DNA from: JACKNG01 sp040220855
GTDB lineage: Bacteria > Pseudomonadota > Gammaproteobacteria > Ga0077536
Length of the DNA stretch: 64,000 bases
Assembly: GCA_040220855.1 (NCBI GenBank)
Contig: JAVJVZ010000044.1
Coordinates: 67,833-131,832 of the forward strand
Direction of reading: 5' to 3'
Shown: positions 34,437-43,481 of the stretch, piece by piece
How positions within the stretch are numbered: position 1 is the stretch's first letter
Layout of the letters: each line of letters begins with the position of its first letter
Notes under the pieces: model-generated
The model's input: only the letters and a program-made list of their open reading frames with translations
Database searches by the model: none
Told to the model about the DNA's origin: nothing
Translations under genes and position numbers: made by a program

Positions 34437-35684
34437 TCACGCCCCTGCGATGGCGTGGCCATGCCGCGCCAGTTCGCGCGCGCGGATGCCGGCCCCGGCG
34501 CGCCATACGAGTGCCGCTGCGAGCATGCAGGCGAGCGTGAATGCGTGCATCGGCAGGGTATCCTGGTCGACCAGCAGCGCGCTGGCAGCAGTACCGAGCG
34601 CGGCGATGCTGATCTGGGTGCAGCCGGCTACCGCACTGGCGCTGCCCGCGCGGTGCGGGAACAGGCTCACTGCGCTGGCCGCGGCGATGGGTACGACCAG
34701 CGCCGTAGCGAAGAAGGTCGCTACGCCCGGCAGTACCACCAGCGGTAACGAGAGCGGCAGCAGCAGACTCGCCGCACAGGCGAGGCACGCCGCGGCGTTG
34801 CCCAACGCGAGCCCGGTGACGATGGCGCGCTCGATGCCCGCACGCAGGACCAGCCGATGGCTGGTCAGCGAGCCGGCGACGAAGGCGCAGGCCGCGATCG
34901 CGTAGATACCGCCGTGATGGCGTTCGGCGACGCCGAGCCGATCGATGATGAGGAAGCTGTTCGCGCTGACATAGGCGAACACGGTCGCGAACATGAGCGC
35001 GGGCGGCAGCACGTAGCACCAGAACGCCGCCCGGCGCGCTATCTCGAGATAACCGTACGCCACCTCGGCCGCACTCAGTCGTGCCAGCCGTCGTGCAGGC
35101 GGCAGCGATTCCCGGATGACATGCGCGCTCGTGGCAAGTAGCAGGAGACCGAGGCCGGTCATGCACAGGAAGATCGTCTGCCAACCAGCCCGCCCGACGA
35201 TCCAGCCGCCTGCGATCGGGGTCAGCATCGCGCTGAAAGCCATCACCGCCGTGAGCAGCGCGAGCAGGCGTGCCGCCTGCAGGCGGTCGAGATGGTCGTT
35301 GACGAGCGCGCGTACCAGGACCGGCCCGCCGGCGGCCGCCACGCCCTGCAATGCGCGGCAGAGCAGAAAGCTCGTCGCATCCGGCGCGAGCGCGCAGCCG
35401 AGACTGGCCACCGCGTAGGTCGCGAGACCACCGAGCAGCAGCGGCCGGCGACCGTACCGGTCGGACAACGGGCCGTACACCAGCTGGCCGAGTGCGTTGC
35501 CATAGAGGAACACGGAGAGCGACAGCTGCACGACCTGGGTGGTGGTCGCAAATGCAGCGCGGATGGCTGGCAACGCCGGCAGGTACATGTCGGTGCCGAC
35601 GGCAACGATGCCGAACACCAGTGCGAGCAACACGACGCGCCAGGGCGCATCCAGCGCGCCCGCGTCGTGCACGGCCCTGCTCAT
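34437..35684 (-). CDS. MFS multidrug efflux transporter, Bcr/CflA type
   Basis: A 415-residue, 12-helix proton-driven efflux pump. GTDMYLPALPAI in helix 1 and LVYGPLSDRYGRRP, the MFS motif A, are hallmarks of the Bcr/CflA drug-resistance group; RALQGVAAAGGPVLVRALV is also typical. The start at 35684 opens on the cytoplasmic leader; a longer frame to 35840 is not supported. It follows an alpha/beta hydrolase gene on the same strand by 46 bases. The exported compound is unknown. Confidence 0.92.
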   Translation of the reverse strand: MSRAVHDAGALDAPWRVVLLALVFGIVAVGTDMYLPALPAIRAAFATTTQVVQLSLSVFLYGNALGQLVYGPLSDRYGRRPLLLGGLATYAVASLGCALAPDATSFLLCRALQGVAAAGGPVLVRALVNDHLDRLQAARLLALLTAVMAFSAMLTPIAGGWIVGRAGWQTIFLCMTGLGLLLLATSAHVIRESLPPARRLARLSAAEVAYGYLEIARRAAFWCYVLPPALMFATVFAYVSANSFLIIDRLGVAERHHGGIYAIAACAFVAGSLTSHRLVLRAGIERAIVTGLALGNAAACLACAASLLLPLSLPLVVLPGVATFFATALVVPIAAASAVSLFPHRAGSASAVAGCTQISIAALGTAASALLVDQDTLPMHAFTLACMLAAALVWRAGAGIRARELARHGHAIAGA

Positions 35685-35730
35685 TCCGGAGTCGGACGCC
35701 GGTGCCGCACCGTGCGCTGCATCGCACAGG

Positions 35731-36591
35731 TCACAGGTGAGCCCGGTACCAGTCCAGCGCCGCGCGCGCGGCGTCGTCGAGGTGATCCATGTAGACGTCG
35801 TAGTGGCGGCAATCGAGCTCGACGAGACAGCGTGGCTCACCGATCGAGCCGAACGCCTCGCGCTGCCAGGCCGTCGGCGTGGTGGTGTCGTGCGCGGCGA
35901 TGATCATGAGCAGCGGCGTCGGCGCGATGGCGGCACAGAACGCAGCCGGTTCATAGCTGCGCAGCAGGTCGAAACTGCGCAGCGTGAGCGCGTTCGCATA
36001 ATGCCCTCCGGTATCCTTGCGTGCGACCCATTCGGCGGTCTCCGATCCACGCGTCGCAGCCGCCGTCGCCGCTGGCAGCACACCGCGACGACGCGCGTCG
36101 CGATCGGCGGCGAGACGCGCGAGGAAAGCCTCACGCTTGTCTGCCGGCACCCAGCGCTCGAACGTGCGCGCGCCGTGCGTCAGCGGCACCTGGGCGACCG
36201 CGCAACGCACGCGCCGGTCGAGGGCGCTGACGGTGAGCACGTGACCGCCCGCGTAGCTCGTACCCCACAGGCCGATGCGCTCTCCATCGATGCCTGGGAG
36301 CGTACGCGCGAAGCTCACCGCCTCGCGCAGGTCGCCGACCTGCCGCCATGGATCGGTCTCGCCGCGGGGCCACCCTGCGCTGCGCCCCCAGTTGCGATGG
36401 TCGTAGGCGAGGCAGGCATACCCGGCGGCGACGAAATACTCGGCGTACTCGGCCAGGTCGAGGTCGACGATGCCGGAAAGGCCGTGGGTGAGGATGATCA
36501 GTGGGCTCGCCGCCGCAGCCTGCGGCGGGCGCGCGAGCCAGCCGCACAAGGCCACGCCGTCGCTGTCGAACCAGATCGCCTCACGCTGCAT
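35731..36591 (-). CDS. Alpha/beta hydrolase (dienelactone hydrolase/acetyl-xylan esterase-like)
   Basis: A 286-residue hydrolase. The oxyanion segment THGLSGI, the nucleophile elbow GTSYAGG (Ser112), an acid residue in AAHDTTTP and the histidine in CRHYDVY make a full Ser-Asp-His triad. The YDHRNWGRS element fits the family of peptidase S15/YcjY-like enzymes often called alpha/beta hydrolase. The ATG at 36591 has GGGGAGG 6 bases upstream. It is upstream of the Bcr/CflA pump gene and probably co-transcribed. The substrate is unknown. Confidence 0.88.
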   Translation of the reverse strand: MQREAIWFDSDGVALCGWLARPPQAAAASPLIILTHGLSGIVDLDLAEYAEYFVAAGYACLAYDHRNWGRSAGWPRGETDPWRQVGDLREAVSFARTLPGIDGERIGLWGTSYAGGHVLTVSALDRRVRCAVAQVPLTHGARTFERWVPADKREAFLARLAADRDARRRGVLPAATAAATRGSETAEWVARKDTGGHYANALTLRSFDLLRSYEPAAFCAAIAPTPLLMIIAAHDTTTPTAWQREAFGSIGEPRCLVELDCRHYDVYMDHLDDAARAALDWYRAHL

Positions 36592-36774
36592 GGTGCGCCT
36601 CCCCGCGACCACCGCCAGGCGCCGCGCGCGACGACGCGTGGTGCCGCCGCACCCGTCCACGCAGACCCGCGCCGGCTGCTGGCTTATTCCCCATTGTCCT
36701 GCCCTCCCCGTGGCCGCCGCGCTCGCCGCGGCGGTCGCCATTGTGCCAGACGCTCGCGGCCGCGGCCGCCGCTG

Positions 36775-37521
36775 TCACCACGGAATGCGGTTGCCGTCCC
36801 AGGCGAAGAAGCCGCCATTGTCGTCCGCCCCCAATGCGTCGATGACGTCGAGCAACTGTGCCGCGGCGCGTTCCGGGCTGAACAGGCGCGCCGGCGGCAC
36901 GCGCGCCTGGAACGGACGCGACAGCGGTGTATCGACGGTGCCGGGATGCAGCGCCACGCAGATGATGCCGCGGTAGCGGCGTTCGAGCTCGATGGCGAGA
37001 TTGCGCGTGAACATGTTGAGCGCCGCCTTCGAACCACGGTAGGCATACCAGCCGCCGAGTCGGTTGTCGCCAATCGAACCGACGCGTGCCGAGAGGTTGG
37101 CCAGCACCGTGCGCGCCGTGCGATCGAACAGCGGCGCGAAGGCTTGCGCCACCAGCAGGGGACCGACCGCGTTCACCGCGAACGCCTGCTGCAAAGCCGC
37201 GGCGCACACCTCGCCGAGGCGGCGCTCCGGTGCCAGTTCGGCGTCGTGCAGCAGCCCGGCAGCGTTCAACACCAGGGCGAGACGTTCGACCGCGCCCGCC
37301 ACGGTCTGCGCGGCTGTGCCGAGCGAGTCGGCACTGGTGACATCGAGGGTCACCGGCAGCAAGCGCGCGCCGTGGGTGGCGCCAAGTGCCGCGAGCTCGC
37401 GAGACGCCTGTGGCGTGCGGCATGCCGCGATTACCGTCGAATAGCTATCGCGGGCGAGCAGGGCGCGCGTCAGCGCAAGGCCGAGCCCACCGCTCGCACC
37501 AACCACCAGCGCGGCACTCAC
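36775..37521 (-). CDS. Short-chain dehydrogenase/reductase (C-factor-like SDR)
   Basis: A 248-residue classical SDR. It has the cofactor motif VVGASGGLGLAL, the NAAG structural motif (LNAAGLL), Ser in NLSARVGSIG and the active YxxxK in YAYRGSK. SIGDN and the short C-terminus recall the CsgA/C-factor group. The GTG start at 37521 overlaps the stop of the FAD-dependent oxidoreductase gene (GTGA, 37518-37521), so the two are translationally coupled. The frame runs on upstream to 37614 over that gene and is not used. Substrate unknown. Confidence 0.9.
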   Translation of the reverse strand: MSAALVVGASGGLGLALTRALLARDSYSTVIAACRTPQASRELAALGATHGARLLPVTLDVTSADSLGTAAQTVAGAVERLALVLNAAGLLHDAELAPERRLGEVCAAALQQAFAVNAVGPLLVAQAFAPLFDRTARTVLANLSARVGSIGDNRLGGWYAYRGSKAALNMFTRNLAIELERRYRGIICVALHPGTVDTPLSRPFQARVPPARLFSPERAAAQLLDVIDALGADDNGGFFAWDGNRIPW

Positions 37522-38570
37522 CGGTGGGCGCAGGTCCGCGCGAGGCGCGCCGCGAGATGCGTGCCGACGGCCTCGCCACTCAGCCACGCCCCTTCGACGC
37601 GACCGCCGCGACACCAGTCGCCGCAGGCCGCGACGGCCAGCCTGTCATCGAAGAGCTCGCCCGGTGGCGCGGCGTCGGGCCGGGCGAGCGCCCAGCGGTG
37701 CGCACGACGGTAGCGCGGTGCTCGCGGCGTCAGCGCGGTGGCGCGCCAGAACGCCGCGAGCAGTTCGACTGCCGCGCGCTCGGGCGTGTAGTGCAGACGT
37801 GCCGCCGACCACGCCGGCGTCGCGTGCAGCACCCAGCGCTCGCCCGCCGGACGACCGGGCTTGGCCGAATCGCGCGCCATCCAACCGATCGCCGGGTCAT
37901 CGACGAAGGCACCGTCGAAGGGGAGCGGCAGGCGCCCCTCGAACCCGAGCAACAGCGCCCAGCACGGCGCCGAAGCGAGCCCGGCGAGCCGCTGTCGCAA
38001 GGTGCCGCGGCGCGGCACCACGCGCAGCGCCTGCTCGGGCGGCATGGCGAGCACGAGCGCGTTGTAGCGGCCGAGCTCGGCGCCGGTCGTCGCCACCAGC
38101 TGCCAGTCGCGTGGCCCGGGCAGTGCGGCGGCAACAGTGACCTGGCTCACAATCGGCAGACCTTCGGCGAGTCGCTCGGCCAGGTCGCCCATACCGGTCA
38201 CGCCGACGTAGCGCGACGTCGCCGGGATGGCCTGCGTGCGTCCGCGCGCGAGCGCGACCACCGTGCCGTGCCAGGCTGCCACGCGGCCCTCACGGCAGGC
38301 CGGCTCGAGCGCCGCGGCGAAGCGCGCGTCCCGTACGGTGAAATACTGTGCGCCATGGTCGAAAGCGTGATGTCCGTCGCGGCGCGTGCTACAGCGTCCA
38401 CCGGGCCGCTGGCCACGGTCGAACACCTGCACGGAGACCCCGCCGTCGACCAGCGCGCGCGCAGCGCTCAACCCGGCGATGCCAGCGCCAATCACCGCGA
38501 CGCGCGGTGCGGAAGCACCCAGGTCGTGCGCTGGCGTGATGGTGGGCGGTGCTTCGCTGGTTGCTGTCAT
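37518..38570 (-). CDS. FAD-dependent amine oxidase/renalase-like oxidoreductase
   Basis: A 350-residue flavoprotein of the NAD(P)/FAD-dependent (renalase, amine-oxidase-like) family. The FAD motif VIGAGIAGLSAARAL is at about residues 25-40, followed by GGRCSTRR, the flavin-linked element of renalase-type proteins, and DHGAQYFTVRD. The C-terminal GDWCRGGRVEGAWLSG is the second flavin contact. The ATG at 38570 precedes a short leader. Its stop overlaps the SDR gene start. Renalase proteins oxidise reduced dihydropyridine forms of NAD(P), but the bacterial substrate here is not known. Confidence 0.9.
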   Translation of the reverse strand: MTATSEAPPTITPAHDLGASAPRVAVIGAGIAGLSAARALVDGGVSVQVFDRGQRPGGRCSTRRDGHHAFDHGAQYFTVRDARFAAALEPACREGRVAAWHGTVVALARGRTQAIPATSRYVGVTGMGDLAERLAEGLPIVSQVTVAAALPGPRDWQLVATTGAELGRYNALVLAMPPEQALRVVPRRGTLRQRLAGLASAPCWALLLGFEGRLPLPFDGAFVDDPAIGWMARDSAKPGRPAGERWVLHATPAWSAARLHYTPERAAVELLAAFWRATALTPRAPRYRRAHRWALARPDAAPPGELFDDRLAVAACGDWCRGGRVEGAWLSGEAVGTHLAARLARTCAHR

Positions 38571-38767
38571 CGTCTTGATACGCGGGTATGCGCGGGGCGG
38601 ACCACCGGCCGTGCGGCGTCCAGGCGCGTCCCGTGGCGCTATGCTAGGGCGTATCGCGCGCGCCGCGCTATCGCCGTCGTCGTCACGGGCGGCCACACCG
38701 CCAAGGGTCGCGTGCCGGCACGTCGCCGCGGAAGCCCCCCGGCGTGCACACTTCGTACGCCATCCGG

Positions 38768-39283
38768 ATGACCGTGAACATGAACACTACGACCGACGCA
38801 TCGCTCGCCTTGTTCCAACGCCTGCTCGGGCCGCGCGCGCGGCCCGACGCGGCAGCCGCGCTCGCCTTCGCGCAGGAGACCGTCATCCCCCTGCGCGTCT
38901 CCACCATCGACGCTGCCGGCTACCCGCACCTGACCTCGCTGTGGTTCCTGCTCGATGCCGGTCGCTTCATCTGCTGCACCCAGCATGACGCCGTGCTGTG
39001 CCGCAACCTGCGCCGCAATCCGCGCGCCGCTTTCGAGCTGGCGGTGAACACGCCGCCGTACCGCGGCCTCAGCGGACGTGCCGATGGACGCTTCCTCGCG
39101 CTCGACGCAGGCGAAACGCTGCAGGCGCTCGCCGATCGCTATCTCGGCGAGCGCGATCTGCAGTTGCGCCGCTGGCTGCTCTCGCGCGTGGCCACCGAGG
39201 TCGTCGTCGCGCTAGAGCCACGGCGCATGACGACCTGGGATTTCAGCAACCGCATGAGCGCCTCGGCAACGCCGTCACATTGA
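38768..39283 (+). CDS. Pyridoxamine-5'-phosphate-oxidase-like FMN-binding protein
   Basis: A small split-barrel protein of about 171 residues that probably binds FMN, F420 or heme. The segment VIPLRVSTIDAAGYPHLTSL is the family entry strand, followed by LWFLLDAGRFICCTQHD and VLCRNLRRNPRAAF. The start is uncertain: GTG at 38744, ATG at 38768 and ATG at 38780 all lack a good ribosome site. Its 3' end overlaps the convergent PGPGW-protein gene by 9 bases. It is divergent from the FAD oxidoreductase gene. Substrate unknown. Confidence 0.82.
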   Translation: MTVNMNTTTDASLALFQRLLGPRARPDAAAALAFAQETVIPLRVSTIDAAGYPHLTSLWFLLDAGRFICCTQHDAVLCRNLRRNPRAAFELAVNTPPYRGLSGRADGRFLALDAGETLQALADRYLGERDLQLRRWLLSRVATEVVVALEPRRMTTWDFSNRMSASATPSH

Positions 39284-39721
39284 CCTCGGCGAGGATACCG
39301 ACTCCCCATCGAAGTCCTCGAACGGTGGCTTGCCGGCCCGCGCGCGGATGCGGTTGAACATGCGCAGGATGCGCGGGCGGCAGACCAGCCACCGCTCGAG
39401 TCGGTACTTGCCCGGGAAGTCGGCCAGCAGCACACCGACGGCAATGGTCAACAGGCCCTGCCCCGGCAACAGGAGCAGGAGCAGGCCGAGCGCGATCAGC
39501 GCCATGGCAATCACATTCTTGAACACGTGCAGCGGCAACCGCAGCAGCGGATGGCGCGCCCACCACGGAATCTCGCCGCGTTCGGCGCGTGCGAAGTAGC
39601 CGGCCGGCAGCTCGATGACGATCAGCGGCACGGCAATCGCGGCCAGGACCAGCGAAGCCAGCGAGCCGAGTGCCAGCCACGGCAACCAGGGCTCGATGAA
39701 GTTGGTCAACGCATCCAGCAT
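39275..39721 (-). CDS. PGPGW-type transmembrane protein
   Basis: A 148-residue protein with about three helices. The central LLLLPGQGLLTIAVGV followed by LADFPGKYRLERWL matches the putative transmembrane protein (PGPGW) family, although the core reads PGQGL here. The C-terminal part (RPRILRMFNRIRARAGKPPF) is basic and cytoplasmic. The ATG at 39721 has no clear ribosome site. It overlaps the convergent flavin-barrel gene by 9 bases. Function unknown. Confidence 0.82.
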   Translation of the reverse strand: MLDALTNFIEPWLPWLALGSLASLVLAAIAVPLIVIELPAGYFARAERGEIPWWARHPLLRLPLHVFKNVIAMALIALGLLLLLLPGQGLLTIAVGVLLADFPGKYRLERWLVCRPRILRMFNRIRARAGKPPFEDFDGESVSSPRSM

Positions 39722-39863
39722 GGGGACGAATGCCGTGCGCGGCAGCGGCGGCGACAGTGAGCGGATTTCGATTGTACGCTGCGGCACCCGCCGGCGGGTG
39801 CGTCGGTTACACTGCCGCCCCGCGCGCGGTCGACGCGCGCAGCCTGTCCCCGGGAGCGCGCCA

Positions 39864-40811
39864 GTGGCCGGAAGCAGTTTGTTCGTACTCATCGACGACA
39901 TCGCGAGCGTGCTCGACGATGTCGCCACCATGACCAAGGTCGCGGCGAAGAAGACCGCCGGTGTGCTCGGTGACGACCTCGCGCTCAACGCCCAGCAGGT
40001 CACCGGCGTTGCGGCTGACCGCGAGTTGCCGATCGTGTGGGCGGTGGCGCGCGGTTCGCTCGTCAACAAGGCAATCCTGGTGCCCGCGGCGCTCGCCATC
40101 AGCGCCGTGCTGCCGCTGCTGATCACGCCACTGCTCATGCTTGGCGGTGCCTTCCTGTGTTTCGAGGGCGTCGAGAAGCTTGCCCACCGTTTCCTGCACG
40201 ATGCTGGCGAAGACGCCGTCCATCACCAGGAGCACCTGCAGGCACTCACCGCAAGCGACGTCGACATCGTGGCGCACGAGAAACAGAAGATTCGCGGTGC
40301 CGTGCGCACCGACTTCATCCTGTCCGCCGAGATCATCGTCATCACGCTCGGCACCGTGTCGACCGCGCCATTCATGCAACGGGTCGCGGTGCTCTGCGGC
40401 ATTGCCCTCCTGATGACGCTCGGCGTCTACGGTCTCGTCGCCGCTATCGTCAAGCTCGATGACGCCGGCCTCGCCCTGGCGCGACGCGAGAGCGGCCTCG
40501 CGCGCGCTCTCGGCCGCGCACTGCTGGCCGCTGCACCGAAACTGATGAAGACACTGTCCGTCGCCGGCACCGCCGCGATGTTCCTCGTCGGCGGCGGCAT
40601 CCTCGCCCACGGCGTCCCCGCGGCGCACGCGTTCATCCATCATGCCAGCGAGGCGCTGCACGGCATTGCCGGCGTCGGCGGCGCGATCGCCGTACTTGCC
40701 GGACTCGTGCTCGAAGCGCTGCTCGGCATGCTGGCCGGCGCCGTCGTGCTCGCGGCCGTACTCGCCGTGCGCCGCCTGCTGCGCGCGCGCGGCGTCGACA
40801 ACACCGCCTGA
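39864..40811 (+). CDS. DUF808 family membrane protein (YedI-like)
   Basis: A 315-residue inner-membrane protein. FVLIDDIASVLDDVATMTK at the start, KTAGVLGDDLALNA and the GGAFLCFEGVEKLAH segment are characteristic of DUF808/YedI. About six hydrophobic segments follow. The GTG at 39864 has GGGAG upstream, and the N-terminal block starts right after it; upstream codons back to 39615 belong to the opposite gene. The function is unknown. It is divergent from the PGPGW gene by about 140 bases and converges on a small DUF6632-like gene. Confidence 0.88.
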   Translation: MAGSSLFVLIDDIASVLDDVATMTKVAAKKTAGVLGDDLALNAQQVTGVAADRELPIVWAVARGSLVNKAILVPAALAISAVLPLLITPLLMLGGAFLCFEGVEKLAHRFLHDAGEDAVHHQEHLQALTASDVDIVAHEKQKIRGAVRTDFILSAEIIVITLGTVSTAPFMQRVAVLCGIALLMTLGVYGLVAAIVKLDDAGLALARRESGLARALGRALLAAAPKLMKTLSVAGTAAMFLVGGGILAHGVPAAHAFIHHASEALHGIAGVGGAIAVLAGLVLEALLGMLAGAVVLAAVLAVRRLLRARGVDNTA

Positions 40812-40825
40812 GAGCGGCCTCGGCC

Positions 40826-41236
40826 TCAGGTGGCTTCGGCCGCCGTCATGGCCGGGCGATCGCCGGCTTTCGGCAGCAGCCACCACAGGATGAAGGCCAT
40901 GGCGAACAGCGCCGGGATATCGCCGAAGAAGTTGGCGTGCTCGCTGTGATCGTGCCCTGCCTGTGCGGCCATGATGCCGGCATGCACGATGCTCGACCAG
41001 ATGGTGAAACGGATCAGGCTCAGGTTGGCGAGCGGATCGCGCGCAGCGAGAAACAGGAAGACACCGAGTGTCACGTAGATGCCCTGGATCATCTGCTCGT
41101 ACTCGCTCTGGCGTGGTTCCCATGCCCACCCCTCGGGCCATAGCCAGTTCATCAGCGGGTAGATCCCGATGACCAGGAATACGCCGAAAACCCGCAAGGC
41201 AATCGCCAACCAGCGCAGTCGCTTCTGTGCGTCCAT
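40826..41236 (-). CDS. Small four-helix membrane protein (DUF6632-like)
   Basis: A 136-residue membrane protein with about four helices. The block WEPRQSEYEQMIQGIYVTLG followed by FLFLAARDPLANLSLIRF and SSIVHAGIMAAQA is the pattern I associate with DUF6632. GGGGAGGAAA precedes the ATG at 41236, which settles the start; the long open frame continuing to 42121 is unrelated. The function is unknown. Confidence 0.78.
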   Translation of the reverse strand: MDAQKRLRWLAIALRVFGVFLVIGIYPLMNWLWPEGWAWEPRQSEYEQMIQGIYVTLGVFLFLAARDPLANLSLIRFTIWSSIVHAGIMAAQAGHDHSEHANFFGDIPALFAMAFILWWLLPKAGDRPAMTAAEAT

Positions 41237-41472
41237 GATTTCCTCCCCGTCAATCATGTCGTGAGCCCTCGCGGACTCTACGCCCGCCTGCCTGCCGATG
41301 CGAGCACCACGTGCACGTACGATGACAGCGGCACTTGACACTCGTACTGTCGTACCTGCTCGCTGCTGGCGGCTGCGCCGCAACCCTTCGACCCACTCGC
41401 GGCAGCGGCCTGCCCTCGGCCCGACCCGCCGCTCGACGCCGCGCCTGCGGCGGCCGCCTCGCGGCAGGTGAC

Positions 41473-42771
41473 TCAGCCGGCGACCACCCAGCGCATGACG
41501 ACGAAATAGATCGCGAGCACGAGCGAGATGGCAATGCCACACCAGCTCCACGCGCGCAGCGCCGCACCCGGCCGCGCCGATGCGGGAACCACGTCTGAAA
41601 TCATCGCGCGGTGGTTCAGCCACGCGAGGACCGGCGCAGTCAGCAGCGAGAGCACGGTGGCGACGTCGACCATCCTCGTCAGCGAGCGGATGAAGAACTC
41701 GATGACCAGCATCGAGCCGGCGAACAGAACCGCCAGCGCGGCCCAGTAGACGCGGCGGCTGATGGCGTCCGGGGTACCCGGTACTTCGGGCGCAGCGAAG
41801 CGTGCCGCTAGCGTCGCGAGCGCGCGCGGCAGGCCATCGATGACGGTCAACGTGGTCGAGAACATCACGGCGAAGGCGGCGAGCGTGACCACCGGCCCCG
41901 TCCACGCACCGAGGTTCTCCGTGTACAGGCGGACGATCTGCGCAGCGAAAGCGGCGGGTGCCGCGGCGAAACTCTCGCCCGATCCGTACATGGTGCCCGC
42001 ACCCATGGCCATGAAGCAGAGCGCGAGCAGAGCGGTACCGAAATAACCGACGTTGAAGTCGAACAGCGCCGCCGCGACAGTGGGCGCGCGCCCGGTCTCG
42101 CGGCGCCGCGCGAGCGTCCACAACGAATGCCAGACCGAGATGTCGAACGCGCTAGGCATCCAGCCCACCAGGCCGCAAATCATGACGGCGGTGGTCGTGG
42201 TCGTGACCCAGTCACCGGCGGGCAGGAGGCGCAGCGACGCAATCGGCAATTTGGGCAGCACGGCCGCTGTCGCGAGCAGCGTGGTGAGGGTCAGCACGAC
42301 CACCACGACCTTGATGATCTTGTCCAGCCACTTGTAGTGGCCGACCAGCAGCAGGCCCGCACACACCGCCATCAGCCCCGCCGAAAGCACCACTACCGCC
42401 GGCTGCCCGGCGAGCGTCCCCTCGATGCCGAGCAGGGTCGTGAAGAGCGCCGCCGTGACGAAGGTCACCGCGGCCTGCACGGTGAACATCGTCGCCACCG
42501 TGACGGCGGCATACAGCGCCAGTGCCCAGCGCCCTTCGCGGCGGTAGCCCTCGAGCAGGCTGGTACCGGTGGCGGCGGCATAGCGCGGGCCGAAGCTGAA
42601 TGCCGGGTACTTGTACAGGTTGGCGAAGATCACGAGACCGAGCAGACCGAGGCCGAACGAGGCGCCTGCACGGGTACTCTGCACGAGATGCGATACACCG
42701 ACCGCAGCGCCGGCCCACAGCAGGCCGGGACCGAGCGCGTCGCGAATCGACTGCCAGGAAGAAGTGTTCAT
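41473..42771 (-). CDS. Nramp-like divalent metal/cation transporter
   Basis: A 432-residue membrane transporter with 11 or so helices, in the Nramp/APC fold. The N-terminal LGPGLLWAGAAVGVSHLVQS is the family start, but the usual helix-1 metal motif DPGN is not present: the position reads AAVGVSHL. The protein is therefore an Nramp-related member of uncertain substrate, not a proven Mn2+/Fe2+ importer. A TMFTVQAAVTFVTAALF stretch and GMPSAFD-like helix 6 (VGWMPSAFDISVWH) are seen. The ATG at 42771 follows. It is divergent from the molybdenum-hydroxylase cluster by about 245 bases. Confidence 0.82.
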   Translation of the reverse strand: MNTSSWQSIRDALGPGLLWAGAAVGVSHLVQSTRAGASFGLGLLGLVIFANLYKYPAFSFGPRYAAATGTSLLEGYRREGRWALALYAAVTVATMFTVQAAVTFVTAALFTTLLGIEGTLAGQPAVVVLSAGLMAVCAGLLLVGHYKWLDKIIKVVVVVLTLTTLLATAAVLPKLPIASLRLLPAGDWVTTTTTAVMICGLVGWMPSAFDISVWHSLWTLARRRETGRAPTVAAALFDFNVGYFGTALLALCFMAMGAGTMYGSGESFAAAPAAFAAQIVRLYTENLGAWTGPVVTLAAFAVMFSTTLTVIDGLPRALATLAARFAAPEVPGTPDAISRRVYWAALAVLFAGSMLVIEFFIRSLTRMVDVATVLSLLTAPVLAWLNHRAMISDVVPASARPGAALRAWSWCGIAISLVLAIYFVVMRWVVAG

Positions 42772-43016
42772 GGCCGGCGATTCTTGCCGGAGGCCGCGCC
42801 CGCTGCAATCGGTGCGCACGGCGGACGAAGCTGCCCTGCCCCGGCCCGCCGTGCGCAGGTCCGGTGACTGCCTGTCACTCACCACCGTACGCGGCGCGTC
42901 CGCCGCAACCGCATCCCGGCAGCCCGGCAGCCCGGCCTGCCGACGCCGCCGTTCGCCACTGCGTGCTTTTGCGCCACAATGGTCGCGCTGGCGACGCGAG
43001 CGAGGGAGGACGCGGC

Positions 43017-43481
43017 ATGATCCGATTGACCGTCAACGACCGGGCCGTCGAGCTCGACTGCGATCCGGACAAGCCCCTGCTGTGGGCGCTGCGCGAGGAC
43101 CTCGGCCTGACCGGTACCAAGTACGGCTGCGGCATCGCACTGTGCCGGGCCTGCACGGTGCACGTCGACGGCAAGGCGGTACCGTCGTGCCAGCTGCCGG
43201 TCGCACGCGCGGCCGGCGCCCGCGTGACCACCATCGAGGGTCTCGGCGCCGCGCGACTGCACCCGGTGCAGCAGGCCTGGCTCGCCGCCAACGTTCCCCA
43301 ATGCGGCTATTGCCAGCCGGGCATGATCATGGCGACCGCTGCCTTGCTCGCACGCAAACCGGCACCGACCGATGCCGATATCGATGCCGCGATCGGCAAC
43401 CTGTGCCGCTGCGGCACCTATCCACGCGTGCGCGCCGCCATCCACGCGGCCGCCGCGGCGCTGGCCGGGAGCGGGACATGA
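43017..43481 (+). CDS. 2Fe-2S subunit of molybdenum hydroxylase (IorA/NicA-like)
   Basis: A 154-residue electron-transfer subunit with two 2Fe-2S clusters. The plant-type site is CGIALCRACTVHVDG (with a final Cys in PSCQL) and the second is CGYCQPGMI plus NLCRCGTY. Length matches the alpha subunit of isoquinoline 1-oxidoreductase (IorA) and NicA of nicotinate hydroxylase. GAGGGAGGA at 43002-43010 serves the ATG at 43017. The stop overlaps the next start (ATGA, 43478-43481), so the subunits are made together. It lacks an export signal and would travel with the Tat-signal-bearing large subunit if that is exported. Confidence 0.93.
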   Translation: MIRLTVNDRAVELDCDPDKPLLWALREDLGLTGTKYGCGIALCRACTVHVDGKAVPSCQLPVARAAGARVTTIEGLGAARLHPVQQAWLAANVPQCGYCQPGMIMATAALLARKPAPTDADIDAAIGNLCRCGTYPRVRAAIHAAAAALAGSGT

